From: Sequoia sempervirens | Taxonomy: Eukaryota; Streptophyta; Pinopsida; Cupressales; Cupressaceae | Direction of reading: 5' to 3' | Assembly: GCA_007258455.2 (NCBI GenBank) | Contig: VDFB02000003.1 | Coordinates: 46,193,889-46,257,888, forward strand | Length of the DNA stretch: 64,000 nucleotides | In this document: in pieces, positions 11,174-22,287 of the stretch | How positions within the stretch are numbered: position 1 is the first letter of the stretch | Layout: the number at the start of each line of letters is the position of its first letter | Translations under genes and position numbers: made by a program | The notes under the pieces: generated by a model | The model's database searches: none | Told to the model about the DNA's origin: nothing | The model's input: the letters and a program-made list of their open reading frames with translations, nothing else

Positions 11174-13330
11174 TGTTGTACCCAAAATTAAAATTTTTGC
11201 TTCATTAAGGCATTTTGGTAAAAATGGTCAAAATCTTGTAAAATTGTCATCAAAAGTCATAAAAGGTCAAAATTTCTAAAACTAGCAATTTTCTATTTTT
11301 AGAAATTTCTACAAAATAAATGGACCATAGGTTTGTTGTCAAAAAAATGTTTGCAAAATTTTAGAAAATTTTAAAATTTGCATATCAACCCCTATTTTTT
11401 AGGAAAATGGCTAAAAATAGAATCTTTGCAAAAAAAGTTCAAACTGATTTTGATTGGTTGATTTTTCATCCTAATTATGCCGGTCTAGTCAAAATTGTCA
11501 AAAAATCATTTTTTCTCTGGTGGGTCTATTTCACTTTTTCAAAAGATAAATCAGGACCTTCGGGGTCATCAATGGAGGATGGCCAACTGCCAGGTGTCAA
11601 AATCTAAGTCTCAAATGCTACACAGATCGATCCACGATGAAAGATGCTCAAAAAATGGTGAACAGGGGAGGGGAATCTTAAAATAGCCAAATTTGTGAAA
11701 ATTATTCTAACACTAGAGAACCTAAGTGCCTTATTTCAAGGAAGGCACCTAGGCTTCAATGCCTTAGCCATTTTTCCTAGATTTTCTTTGTCACGCACAC
11801 AAAATAGTCAACATAGTCAGCAAGGTAGTGAATGCGAAGCACGAGAAGTTTGAAAATCTTTAATAATGGTTAAGTCTGGCAAAGAAAAGCACCCTTGTCA
11901 GCCAGGGGTGCCCAAGATTTAAGGCAATCAAAAGAAATTGTTAGGGTTTGCAATTCTGGGGGTTCTCAGATTTCTTCAAGCTTTCCAACGAATATCTTAG
12001 TCGGTTCACAAGATCTGTCAAATGGCCAAAATTTCAGATCAAATGGAGGTGTTGCAACAAAGGGACAAATTGAAAATCTGAAAATCACCAAAAAATTTCT
12101 AAGTCTGGCAAACATGGGCGCCCCAGTCAGCTAGGGGTACCCAGGGTTTTGAGCAGCCAAAGTCAGTTTTTAGGGTTTATAGCCTCAAAGAGATTCTTCT
12201 CAGTTTTGATCATGCTTTCCAACGAATCCATTAGCCAGTCTAGAGGATTCATCAGACGCCAGCAATTGCAGATTGAACAAAGACGAAGACACAAGAAACA
12301 AAGAAAGACAAATGGGAAAAGTTCAAAATCAACAAAAATAAACTAAGCTTGGTGAAGAAAAGCACCCCAGTCAACCAGGGGCACCCAACATTTCAAGCAA
12401 CCAAAGACACTTTTTAGGGTTTGAAAAACTAGTCATTCCTCTCAGATTTCTTCAGGCTTTTCAACGAACCCAACATCCAATTCACAGGATCTATCAAATG
12501 GTGAAAAACGAAGCTCAAACAAGGGGTACTTGATGTCGGAGATGCGTAAAAGCTTAAAAGTTGAAAATCTTCGAAAATTTTCTAACACTGGTGAAGATGG
12601 GTGCCTTATTTCAAGGAAGGTGCCCAAGTCAACTCGAGTTTAAATTTTTTTTAAAATGTCTTCATGAATGCATGCTTTGGCTGCCCTAGTTTTTAGGGAT
12701 TCTTTGTGTTGATGCAAACAAAGTCGGATATTTTTGCATGCAGGCTCTAAATTTAGGGTTTTTGAAGTAAAGTGCTTGTTTCACCTCCAAAATTTATTTA
12801 AAGAAGCTTTAGGTGTCCATTCTTTATTATTTCACAGGTTAGCTTCAAGAGCAAGAAACATAATTTTTTTTTCTCAACAAGATTGGAAGGCTCAAACGAA
12901 GTAATTTTTCATCATTCTTTGTGGATTCAAGATTGGGAAGCACAGAAGCTCACTTTTTCAGGGTCTATTTTTCTAGGGCATCACTTTTCAGAAACAGGTC
13001 ATCTTTTCCAATTTTCATCGATCTGGGTCTCTCTATTTTACACCTCTTGAAGATTGGCAAATTTTTATGCAAGCTTTCAGCGCTATTTTTTAGGGAATCT
13101 TAAAAAAATCAATTTTTTTCAAAAATTTGACAATCTGGATCTATTCAAAACAAAATTGGCCACAAAACCTAGACCTCAATTTTTATCGAAAAATTTGCTT
13201 CTGCGGATTTTACTTTTCAGAAGCCCCCACATGGCTAGAATACTTGAAAATTACAATACTAAGAACTACAAAATAAAAAAATTTGGAACTTTTAAAACAA
13301 GACCAAAGCTTTTATCTATACAATTCTACT
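11174..13330 (+). mobile_element. Fragment of the very long LTR (family T), 5' part
   Basis: Starts TGTTGTACCC, as do the copies at 39000 and 45842. It matches the first half of that 4.5-kb LTR in order: CTTCATTAAGGCATTTTG, the region read as DFDWL...WWVYF in one frame, then repeated hairpins, then the segment near 12930-13330 that corresponds to the reverse-oriented 36350-36900. The right end is approximate, and the LTR 3' part and PBS are missing. It interrupts the PDS5-like ORF. Confidence 0.75.
11726..12632 (+). repeat. Hairpin-bearing tandem repeat, period about 230-240 bp
   Basis: Imperfect palindromes recur at about 11726 (GTGCCTT...AAGGCAC), 11889, 12118, 12361 and 12598. Each reads GC(A/G)CCCC, a short loop, then GGGG(T/C)(A/G)CCC, and each is followed by a similar block ending in TTTTTAGGGTTTG. 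The same structure recurs in the other family-T LTR copies. Confidence 0.8.
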
Positions 13331-14631
13331 AGGCATTCAATTTATATTGCTTTGATATGCAGGAGTATCTAGAGTTCCAATCTTCAACAACTTCCACTTC
13401 TATATCAATTCATTGTACTTGAAAGAGAGCAAATACAAAATTTTATTGATTAGCTCATATAAACCTTTGATTTTGATTATGATCCTTTAGAAGTGCTAGC
13501 ATGATCCTTTGTGGCTTAATTCTACTTAGAGATCCTCAATAGTCTCTCTTTTTCCTTGTAATGTTCCTATAAGAACTTCTCCATTTCATACTTCTAACTA
13601 GAGACTTGTAAAAAAATGCTTTGAGTTCAAAGGACTTGCAATATGATCCCATGAGATGCCACCATATTAAGGTCTATGGTTTGCAGACCTTTATTTCTAA
13701 CAATCTTTTATAAAGCTCTAAATAAGCATTTATTTGCCATGTATTCTTGGAGTGTATTTTCTAAAAGCCAAGTATTTGGACTTTGCCTTTGCCTTTTTTC
13801 TTTGAAACATTAGGACCATGGGCCCCACCCTTGTTATTTAACCAATGGTGTTATCTTATTTCTTACACCTTCAAAATTTTTGCCTCGATACCCACAAGCT
13901 GTTCAATTTTCCATGTGTGCACTTATTGGATGTTGAATATTGTTGATGATGTCACTAGAAAGGGCCCACCACCTTTTACTTGAACTTCCAAGCTTTGAGG
14001 TTTTGAATATTCTCTATTGTCTTTGGTGTTTTGAATATGTTCCATTGGATTTGAAAATGATTGATGGTTTGCGAACCTTTTCCAATAGTCAATGACTTGT
14101 TAGTCACTAAATAAATATGATCCCTTTGATCACTTTTAATTTGACAATCAGCAAATCACTTTGATACAAAGGTCATGAACCTTTGAGCTATTTGATACTT
14201 AAACCTCAACAACACTTAGAAAAAATGTAAAAGAATTTGGTTAGAGCCTTTAACATTGCAACTCTCGCCTATAGGCATGAGTCAGTTGAAAGTGGAGTTT
14301 TAAGCCCTACAAAAAGTATTATGTTTTTGTGAAGGATATATTGCCCTCACTATCCTATCTGAAGATGATATGTTCTTTTCACCAATAAAAGTTGAAATGA
14401 TTGTCCTTATTGTTCATAACAAACAAGTATACATGATGAAACTTTGGTTGCACTTCTAGCACACTATTCACTTTGAATATAAACAACTTAAATCAACCAC
14501 TAATACAGCTGAACAAGTTCTTTGTTCTACTAAAAGAAATCTTTGTTATTTTCCTTGTCATGTTCTTCAAAACTATTTGTTCACTTTCAAGCTTCATTAT
14601 TCCTAACATCTCTGTCATTTTTTGGCTTTTG
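13331..14631. other. Unassigned intron sequence
   Basis: AT-rich, no ORF of recognisable origin, no LTR termini or exon seen. It could be remnant internal sequence of the truncated P3 element, but no homology was visible. Confidence 0.35.
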
Positions 14632-14850
14632 TATTTGTTATTGGAAGAATGAATTCATGGAATTTGAAAGAATTGGATGAAGAAAACTTTAATGAGTGTG
14701 GCTTTTATTTAGTATTGAATGGGGAAGTTACAAGATAGTTGTAACTTACATCGAAGTTACCTTTTCGACAGTTAAATAGTGATATTACATCATTAACATA
14801 CAACAATTGACATCAATAGTCTAACATTAAAGTATATCTACTGTCCCCTT
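14632..14850 (-). mobile_element. Degenerate short-LTR (Copia-like) fragment
   Basis: The interval matches 32656-32866 by eye: GGAAGAAT.AAT, GAATGGGGAAGTTACAAGAT, CATCATTAACATAC, AGTCTAACATTAAA and TATATCTA in the same order. No PBS or target duplication was found. Orientation is inferred from the other copy. Confidence 0.6.
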
Positions 14851-16188
14851 AATGACTAAACTGAAGACAACTTCAAGACTGTCCAAAAATTTGATGAAGA
14901 AAATAGTACCAAGAGGTTTACTCATTAGATGGCTACATCTGAATTATGTAACAAAATTCATCTAATCCAATCAAGCAAGTTTGTTTATGTACAATTTTCT
15001 TGTAAAGTACAACAATCTCTTGCATCAACTTGTCCATTTGTAGAGTGTGGTGCTGCAAATGTTAGACTGTTTGGAGCCAAGTCTCTCCAATTAGATTAAC
15101 CAACTGCTCCAATAAGATTCAACATTCTAGCAGCTTCATCTATAACCACCATATCAAATTCATGGGAAAGTCACCTCAATAACTTCTGATTGCTACTAGA
15201 AATAGTAGTGTACATTATCTCAGCCTAAGTTGCAAAACATGCCTCAAGATTTGATCAGGCTTCTTCCATGTTAAATTCACCACTTGGACATAAGCGACTT
15301 TCCAAAATGAAAAGGTGAGATAGCTTCACTAGAACTTTATCTTTGTCATCTACCACAACTGCAATATTTTGCAACAATTGATCACAATTGTGGTTATGTG
15401 CAACCAGAACACGAAGATCAACCCCAGCTGTTCCTTGGAATCAACCAGCAACAATCATCACACTATCTTTGGACTCCTTAACAAGCTATCCTATAAAATG
15501 CCTCTCCATTCTCTGTTGTTGACCCAGGATCACTGGACACACATGCTCGTTGTGCATGTCACTCTTTTGAATACTTCCTTTTCTTTTCTAAATCCCCCCT
15601 TCTAGGGCTCCCTAAATATTATTACTTTCAGCATTATTGTTGTTAGTGTTGGTATTAGAATTAGTGTTCTCATTTGATGCCATGCCATCAACCTCCCTAT
15701 CCATTTCACCCTCAGCATCCTCATCATTGCCATCGTTCTCTAAAAGAGACCCCACACTCCCCTTTTGGCCACAACTGCAACCCTCTTGCTCCAATCGTGT
15801 CAGTTTGTTGTTCTAGTGTCCCAGCAAACCAAGCGCCTCTTCTGCAAACCATCATTGCTCATGTTCATGTTCGTATGCATTGTTCCACCCTACCAAGGCT
15901 GTAAATATGGGCCTTGAGATCCCAGTGCTAAGGTAGAAACCACCATCTAGCTTCCACAAAACTTGTCAACTCTCACAGGCCTAGGGGTTCAACTTACAAG
16001 AAAAAATTCCACCCTTTGATAGACAAATTGCAGACGAATTCAGAATTGTTTTGCAAAAACAATAGTACAAAAATTGTATGTTTGTAGCAGACAATTACAA
16101 CAGATTTCAAAAAACTCATACCTGTGCACTTGTGAAAATCATCCCTTGATAGTAGTCCCTTTTTCTTCAATCAGCCTTTGACAGAAAA
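14851..16188. other. Unassigned; includes an Asn-rich minus ORF
   Basis: No exon or element boundary was recognised. A minus-strand open stretch at 15794-15612 (60 codons) is acidic then Asn/Thr-rich (NTNTNNNN), driven by a TTR-rich simple repeat. I do not treat it as a gene. Confidence 0.4.
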
Positions 16189-16196
16189 CAATCAGC

Positions 16197-17105
16197 CAAG
16201 GAAACATGGGGACGCGTCCCCTACCCTTTTGCCCCCCGTACCCGTACCGGGGACGTTTCGGGGACGGGGGACGCCTTGGGGTTGTTTTTCAGGTGTCCCC
16301 AAAAAGTTTCCTTTTCTTTGAAACGTCCCTGATTGGTGGGGACATCCCGGGGATGGCAAGGGGACAACCCGCTGTCCCCTAGACGATTAGGGGATGCCTA
16401 GGCATCCCCTAACCGTCTCGGAGACAGCCAGCCATCCCCTTTTTTCTAACAAGTTTTTACAAAAAAAAAAACTCAAAAATTAAAAATGCTTTTTTTTTAT
16501 TGTTTCTAAGTGGACCCCACACCCTCCCAAGCCTAAAATGAAACATAAAACTTGTTTTCAAAGCCATTTGAGTTAATTTTTAAATTCCAAAAAAAAATTG
16601 CAGCTAAGAGGCAAGTGAGCAAGAGAAAAATTGGTAGTGACTCAGACTCTGAGTCTGATTTTGATGCAATGTTGGCAAATGTCAAGTAGAGGCAGCCATC
16701 ATACTTTCTATTACTATGGTTTGGACATTTGTGACTTTGTCATTTTGACATTTGTAGTGCAAACTTGTAGCCTTTGGGCATTTTATTTTTAAAATTTTAT
16801 ATCATATGCACATTGATTGTTTGACATGAATTATGGAAGCAATTAAGTAGTTGTAGTATTAATTTGTTCGACTCTATAATGTATATGTCAATATGATTGG
16901 TGATTACATTTGCAACTTTATCAATGTTCATTGTTATGATTATCATTACTCATATGAATATCTGAAATTTCCCTATATTTTTAAAATATATATATATATA
17001 TATAGCCGTCCCCCATCCCCAAAAATCCCCTAAAAAAAATGCTGTCCCCAAAACATGTCCCGCCATTCTGCCGTCCCCCTGTACCGGAAACTTGGTGGAA
17101 CATAG
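16197..17105 (+). mobile_element. Non-autonomous hAT DNA transposon with 8-bp TSD
   Basis: About 909 bp flanked by the 8-bp direct repeat CAATCAGC (16189-16196 and 17106-17113), the TSD size of hAT elements. Both ends are rich in GGGGAC/GTCCCC subterminal motifs (16208-16440 and 17005-17090), and the ends share GGAAACATGG-like and TGTTCCACC-like sequence, but the terminal inverted repeat is degenerate. The middle holds a short C-terminal transposase remnant (16600-16689) and a TATATA run near 16988. It has no transposase gene, so it would have needed an active relative. Confidence 0.8.
16600..16689 (+). pseudogene. hAT transposase C-terminal tail remnant
   Basis: After a TTGCAG acceptor-like site, about 28 codons read KRQVSKRKIG, then SDSDSESDFDAMLANVK and a TAG stop at 16687. 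This acidic Ser/Asp tail resembles the C-terminus of plant hAT transposases from memory. It is too short to be certain but fits the hAT-type TSD. Confidence 0.55.
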
Positions 17106-17113
17106 CAATCAGC

Positions 17114-17445
17114 TCTTAACAGCAAGTTACAATTGGCCTTCAACTAGGGAAATGCAATAAAAAGTATTTAAAAGTCATACTCGATCACTCTTCATATCTA
17201 CCCTATCATAATGGTACTGTTCATCACATACAAAATTTACTATCCACACATACAACACTTACTGTTCATCCGTGCATTTTACCATTTATCTGTACCATAC
17301 AGATTTCTAGTTTCTGACATTTTTTTAATTTTTTTGGATGGTAATTTCTCATTTTTCCCTTAGACAATGATTTCTAGTCCCTCTCACAATAAATCTTTCA
17401 GCGAATTCCTCTCCTTGCAGATCAATTGGATTTGTGTATGCTCTC
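17114..17445. other. Unassigned intron sequence
   Basis: 332 bp between the hAT element and the P2 element. It ends in CTCTC, the target site of P2. No feature recognised. Confidence 0.4.
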
Positions 17446-18476
17446 TGTAATGTCCCCAATTTTGCGAGCATCAGAGTTCAGTGGATTTAGCCTATTCCTG
17501 GCCCTCATAGGCTAATATGTCTAGTTAGAGGGTCTCTTTTGGCGGTGATCAGAGGAATCTCTCCTTCAGCATCTCGTGTGGGTTCAAGTAGCCTTCAGTT
17601 GATTCAGTTTCATATACTTACTATTTATAGTAAGTCAGCTGGCAAGCAATTCTATTTATAGCAGGGCACCTAAAGTTCACATGTTGGCAGTGTCGATTCC
17701 CAAATTCAGTTGAGTTGGTGAAATAAGGAGTTTTGCCTAAGTTATAACGTTTAATTATTATTAAAGGTGACTTTAATAATAATTAATATTTTAATATTAT
17801 ATTATAACATTATATTTGCACTTTATGACTTGAGGGTCCATTCATCATTAAAAAGGGGGCCATTTTAATTAATTACTTGGACGCCAATTTCAAGGACATT
17901 TTAATATTCCAAAGTGCAAACATTATATTATTTTAAAATGATTTAAAAGGAAAATTGGAGGGGATTGGCCTACTATCTTTTATCCCACATTGGTGAGAAA
18001 AGTGTATGAGCTCCTCCAGGAAAAGTATAAAAGAATCTTAAGGGGCTCATTTGGGGACATTCAGAATTGATTACTTGGTATTTGTTTGATAATTTCTCAT
18101 TGGCGTTTGGGGAAGGAAGCCCGAGGGTTTTTGCCAGCGTATTGGCTTTGGAGAACGAAAACTCTCCATTGTATTAGCATTATGAGGTTGTGAACTTGAA
18201 AGTGCCCACTGTTGGCTTCACCCAGAAGTCGAGTCTATGCTTCATCAAATTTATTGCTTCAAATCTACAGGAGATTGTATTTTCAGGTATGCACATATTT
18301 GTAAAAGTTTTGAAAAGGAAATCAATAAATTAATTGCGTTGCTGCAGTAGGTTTTATGTTTACATTTCTTGTATTTGATTTTTTGACTGGCAATTTGTAA
18401 GAAAATACGAAAAAATTACAAACCCTAGTCTTTCAGTATCAGTTTTCAGAAGTTAGAGATGGACAGGTCTCTTACA
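17446..18476 (+). repeat. P2 5' LTR
   Basis: 1031 bp, TGTAATG...TTACA. It contains the dyad ACTTACTA...TAGTAAGT at about 17617-17636 (central ATTTAT form) and a TATA box TATAAAAG at 18026-18033, so transcription probably starts about 30 bp downstream. Confidence 0.93.
18026..18033 (+). promoter_or_regulatory. TATA box of P2 5' LTR
   Basis: TATAAAAG, conserved in the 3' LTR at 31909-31916. It is preceded by the TATCCCACATTG block in both LTRs. Confidence 0.65.
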
Positions 18477-18477
18477 G

Positions 18478-18489
18478 TGGTATCAGAGC
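18478..18489 (+). other. P2 primer binding site
   Basis: TGGTATCAGAGC, one base after the 5' LTR, complementary to the 3' end of initiator tRNA-Met. It is identical to the PBS of the nested chromovirus (25458-25447, minus). Confidence 0.92.
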
Positions 18490-19248
18490 CTGAATCCTGC
18501 CATCCTATGTTGTTTCCCAAAAGAAAATTCTCAGATACCAGGGTTTGTTTGAAGAATTTATAAATTGCAAAGACACACCGGTTAAATTTCAGAGTACTCA
18601 ATTGTTTTATAAGACCGAGGAATGGTTTAAATATTTTAGGAATCATGGCCTGTTCAGTATATCGTATTTTATGAATAAGGAATCAAGACGAAACTGGTAT
18701 TTTATTGATAAGAATCAGGGACTGGGAGTTTTAAAGGAGCCGCATAACATATGAAAGAAATATCATATTTTAATTATCAAGAAATTATCGGGACCTGCAT
18801 GTTTACTAGCTCCATAGTGATGGCATAAGGAACAGGAAACAAACAAAATGCGGATCCAAACAAAAATATGCGAAGTGACGGGCTTGACCGATAGAGACAA
18901 ATTGAAATAAGCATTCAAAAGAAGACCCGATAATTATTTAAGGAGGTCGATTTCATATTTAAAAGAGACGCCTGAATTTTTGTTACCGTCGCCAGCTGAA
19001 TAAGACAAACATTGAAGGAAATTTCAAAAGCCGTCTATTTCTCCCTTTGCGCCATGAAATATATCGAGCCTCTCAGAAAACGATGCACAGTGAAGTCACG
19101 GGAGACAAATAATAGAATCTTCCTTTAGAAAAAACGTGAGCAATAAGGAGTAAGGAAGGACGAAAATTCCTCCTACACAACCGCCGTATATTTCAAAAGC
19201 CCAGACGCATCTGCTGAAGGGGAAAGAGTTTGAATTTGAGAAGGAGAT
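18490..19248 (+). other. P2 leader, first part
   Basis: Leader of the P2 internal region up to the chromovirus insertion. It continues at 27286. A 69-codon open stretch at 18545-18754 has no recognised homology. Confidence 0.5.
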
Positions 19249-20746
19249 TGTAAGGTTCCTTGTAATTTCTGACTTAATTTTTCTGATTTCAAGCGTTTGG
19301 ATTTTTATCAAACAGTGTACTGAATATTGCCTTGACTGATATAATTTTCTGCCAGTAACTTCCCCTTGAAATGGAGTGTATTTGGTATTCAATTTGCTTG
19401 GTTTGAAGGGGGCTCGTTGGGCTGTTAGTTCATATAAACCACATGGAACAGATTGCATGCATGAAATATAAACAAAGCTTATGGAATGTAAGGAATCAAC
19501 ATCTACGTTGCACAATTCAAGTAGACAGTATGTCAGCCACACATATATCAACACTTCATTTGAATAGGTCAAAATGATTAATGGACTCCTATATGATAAC
19601 AGACTGCCCAAACTTACACCCAATCACCTTAATCTCAGAAACACAAATGAAATCAGATCATTTACGTTCATGAAAAGACCAAGCAATTAAAGACCCCAAT
19701 CTGCACCATATGCTGACTCTAGGACAGACTATTTCCGAGCATTGTATACAGATATGATAAAATAGAAACTACCCAGGAATTTGCAGCAGCTAAATGTAGG
19801 TTTGCTCCTTTTATCAGGGCTACACACCATGGCTTCCAGAAAATTTATTACAGACCTGATTGAAATATAATGTGAGCAGCTAGGGCAACTTTGATGGATT
19901 GTTTCATGAGAAAATGGTGCTCAGATTGACCTTACGAAAGTGCAGAACATATAACAGCAATTAAAATGCAATTACAAGAGATTCCCAACTTGTATTTAGC
20001 ACCTGGGAATCTGATACGCACTTGTGAAAGACACAGACTGGAATTATTACTTGACAACAAGATACTTTATGAAAGAAACGACCAAGCCATAACCCAAATT
20101 TATCAATGACATAACTCAGAAGGCGAAATACCACTCACAGTATGCTCCAGCACTGAAGAAGTGGTCTTATGAAGCAACTATAAGTCGTTCCAGTCTGATA
20201 TAAAGCCATATTTTGATTTGCCACTTCCCAAACTTCACTGCACCAAAATAATCACTTTGAAAACTGGCTAGGACTGATCTCTCATAGTCGAAGCAAGCTG
20301 TTAGGGTTGCAAACCCACGTCCAAGGAGATGCGCTGAAAATGTTCATTCCCAAAAGGTGCGAATGAATTCTCTATGCTTTTCTTTTGTATTCTTTCCTTC
20401 CAAAGAGACCCGACAAAACACTCTTTTTCATTTGATTTTCTCCCATTAAAATTATAAAGTGACATTTTCCAAATATTTCTTAAATTCGCCTTTTGCACCA
20501 AGTTAAAGTGACTTTTATAAAGTCCACTTAAAATAAATAATTCATTGATTCATTTTTGTCCCATTCACAGTCACTTTATATGAAGATAATTTAATTAATT
20601 ATTTAATATCACATTAAAAGAGTAGTTTTGAACCCATGTGATAATTAAACAATTAAATAAACGATTCCCTTTGACTTCGACACTTGCCCTTGGGAAATAG
20701 GAAGGCAAGGCGACACCCTGCTGGCTAGTAAGAAGGGGACATTACA
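19249..20746 (-). repeat. Chromovirus 3' LTR
   Basis: 1498 bp. Relative to the 5' LTR it lacks about 323 bp (equivalent to about 26407-26729). The junction lies at a shared TCTG(A)TA, pointing to a deletion between short direct repeats. Confidence 0.93.
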
Positions 20747-20773
20747 GTCCTCCCTTCCCAAAATTGCTTGTCC
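20747..20773 (-). other. Chromovirus polypurine tract
   Basis: On the minus strand GGACAAGCAATTT, then a purine run ending GGGAGGAC, directly before the 3' LTR. The same two blocks precede the P2 3' LTR at 31302-31324. Confidence 0.85.
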
Positions 20774-22287
20774 CCAACCAATTGTAAACTCGGGTGCTGA
20801 AGAATCTACTCCGTCTCCCATGTGGCATCCTCAGCTGGCAAATCTCTCCATCTCACCAAAAACTCTTTCACCACTCTGTTTCTCAGCATCCTCTCTCGAG
20901 TGTCTACAATCTCCTCGGGGACTAGGACCAAATGTCCCTCCTCATCTAACGGTGGGAGCTCTGAAGAAGAAGTAACCTGCTGACCCAGTGCCTTTTTGAG
21001 GCACGAAACATGAAATACATTATGAATCTTGCTGCTCTCAGGCAGCTCCAACTCATATGCCACCTCTCCAACCCTCCTAATAATCCTGTATGGTCCATAG
21101 AATCTGGGCTTGAGCTTCTCGGCTCCGCTCTTCTTAAGAGAGGACTGTCTATAGGGCTGCAAGCGAAGGTATACCAAATCACCAACCTCGAAACTACGCT
21201 CAATCCTGTGTCTATCAGCATATGTCTTTTGCTGATTCTGTGCCACCTGCAGGTTATCCTTGAGTGCTTTCAAGATATCCTGACTCTCCTGAATCCAATC
21301 CTTGGCTTTGGGAGCCCTACTGTCACCAAAAGCCATCTCCATAAATGAAGGTGCATCATACCCGTACAAGGCTCTGAAAGGACTCATCCCAATGGACATA
21401 TGATAAGTGGTATTATAACAATACTCCCCCAAGTGCAACCACTTAATCCAGGCCCGTTGCTGCCCTGCAATGTAGTTGTGCAAGTACCCCTCAATCCATT
21501 TGTTCACAATCTCTGTCTGACCATCTATCTGAGGGTGATAACTCGTGCTCGGAGTCAACTCAGTACCTGCCAACCTAAACAACTTCTGTCAAAATGCACT
21601 CATGAATCTACTATCCCTGTCACTGACTATGTTTCGGGGTAGCCCATGCAACCTAAAGATCTCCCTGAAAAATAACTCAACCACCTGTGGTGCCCTGTAC
21701 TCAGTCGGAATAGCAAAGAAGTGAGCGTACTTCGTCAACCGATCCACCACCACAAAGATACTATCTCTCCCATGCACCTTAGGTAGACCTGTGATGAAGT
21801 CCATAGAAATGCTCTCCCATTTCTGCTCTGGGATAGGAAATGGCTGAAGTAATCCTGCCGGATGTGTATGCTCTGACTTGTTCTGCTGACAAGTCACACA
21901 CTCCCTAACGTGTCTCAATACATCATCTTTGAGGCCCTTCCATGTGAACCTCTCCCTGACCTGTCTATAAGTTTTGAAGTAGCCCTGATGGCCTGCTAAG
22001 GGAGTGTCATGAGAAGCTTGCAATATCTTCTCCTTCAGTCTAGATTCTGGTACCAAGTAGATCATGTCCTTGTAGTAAATAACATCATCCACTACTCTAT
22101 ACCTATCATCTCGAATTAGTCCATCCATCAACTCACAAGCAAACTTCTTCTTGGAGTACTCTACCAACAAGAGGGATTTCCAATCTGTGGAAATCTCTGA
22201 AAGTGAGCAAGCTGAAGGTCTCCTAGAGAGGGCGTCTGCCACAACATTCTTTTTTCCCTTCACATACTCTATATCAAAGTCATATGC
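20767..22287 (-). pseudogene. Chromovirus integrase with GPY/F module and chromodomain
   Basis: Frame 22263-20767 in two open parts. The order is DALSRRP tether, HHCC zinc region (SHDTPLAGHQGYFKTY, CVTCQQNK), catalytic SMDFITGLP, IVSDRDSRF and the YHPQIDGQTE block, then RFYGPYRIIRRVG (GPY/F), and the chromodomain from about 20930 to 20809 (VLVPEEIVDTRER...FLVRWRDLPAEDATWE). There is a TGA at 21591-21589 where Trp is expected (TGG to TGA) and a TAG at 20808-20806 in the chromodomain tail. All catalytic residues appear to be present. The chromodomain is known to target integration to marked chromatin. Confidence 0.93.

Noticed and set aside
15612..15794. Acidic Asn-rich minus ORF as a gene
   Set aside because: Driven by a simple TTR-type repeat; no splice context or domain.
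18478..18489. tRNA gene fragment
   Set aside because: Only the 12-base primer-binding complement is present, next to an LTR end.
19096..19623. 175-codon minus ORF, repeated at 25408-25812
   Set aside because: It spans the chromovirus LTR end and occurs in both LTRs; it is a chance frame in the LTR.
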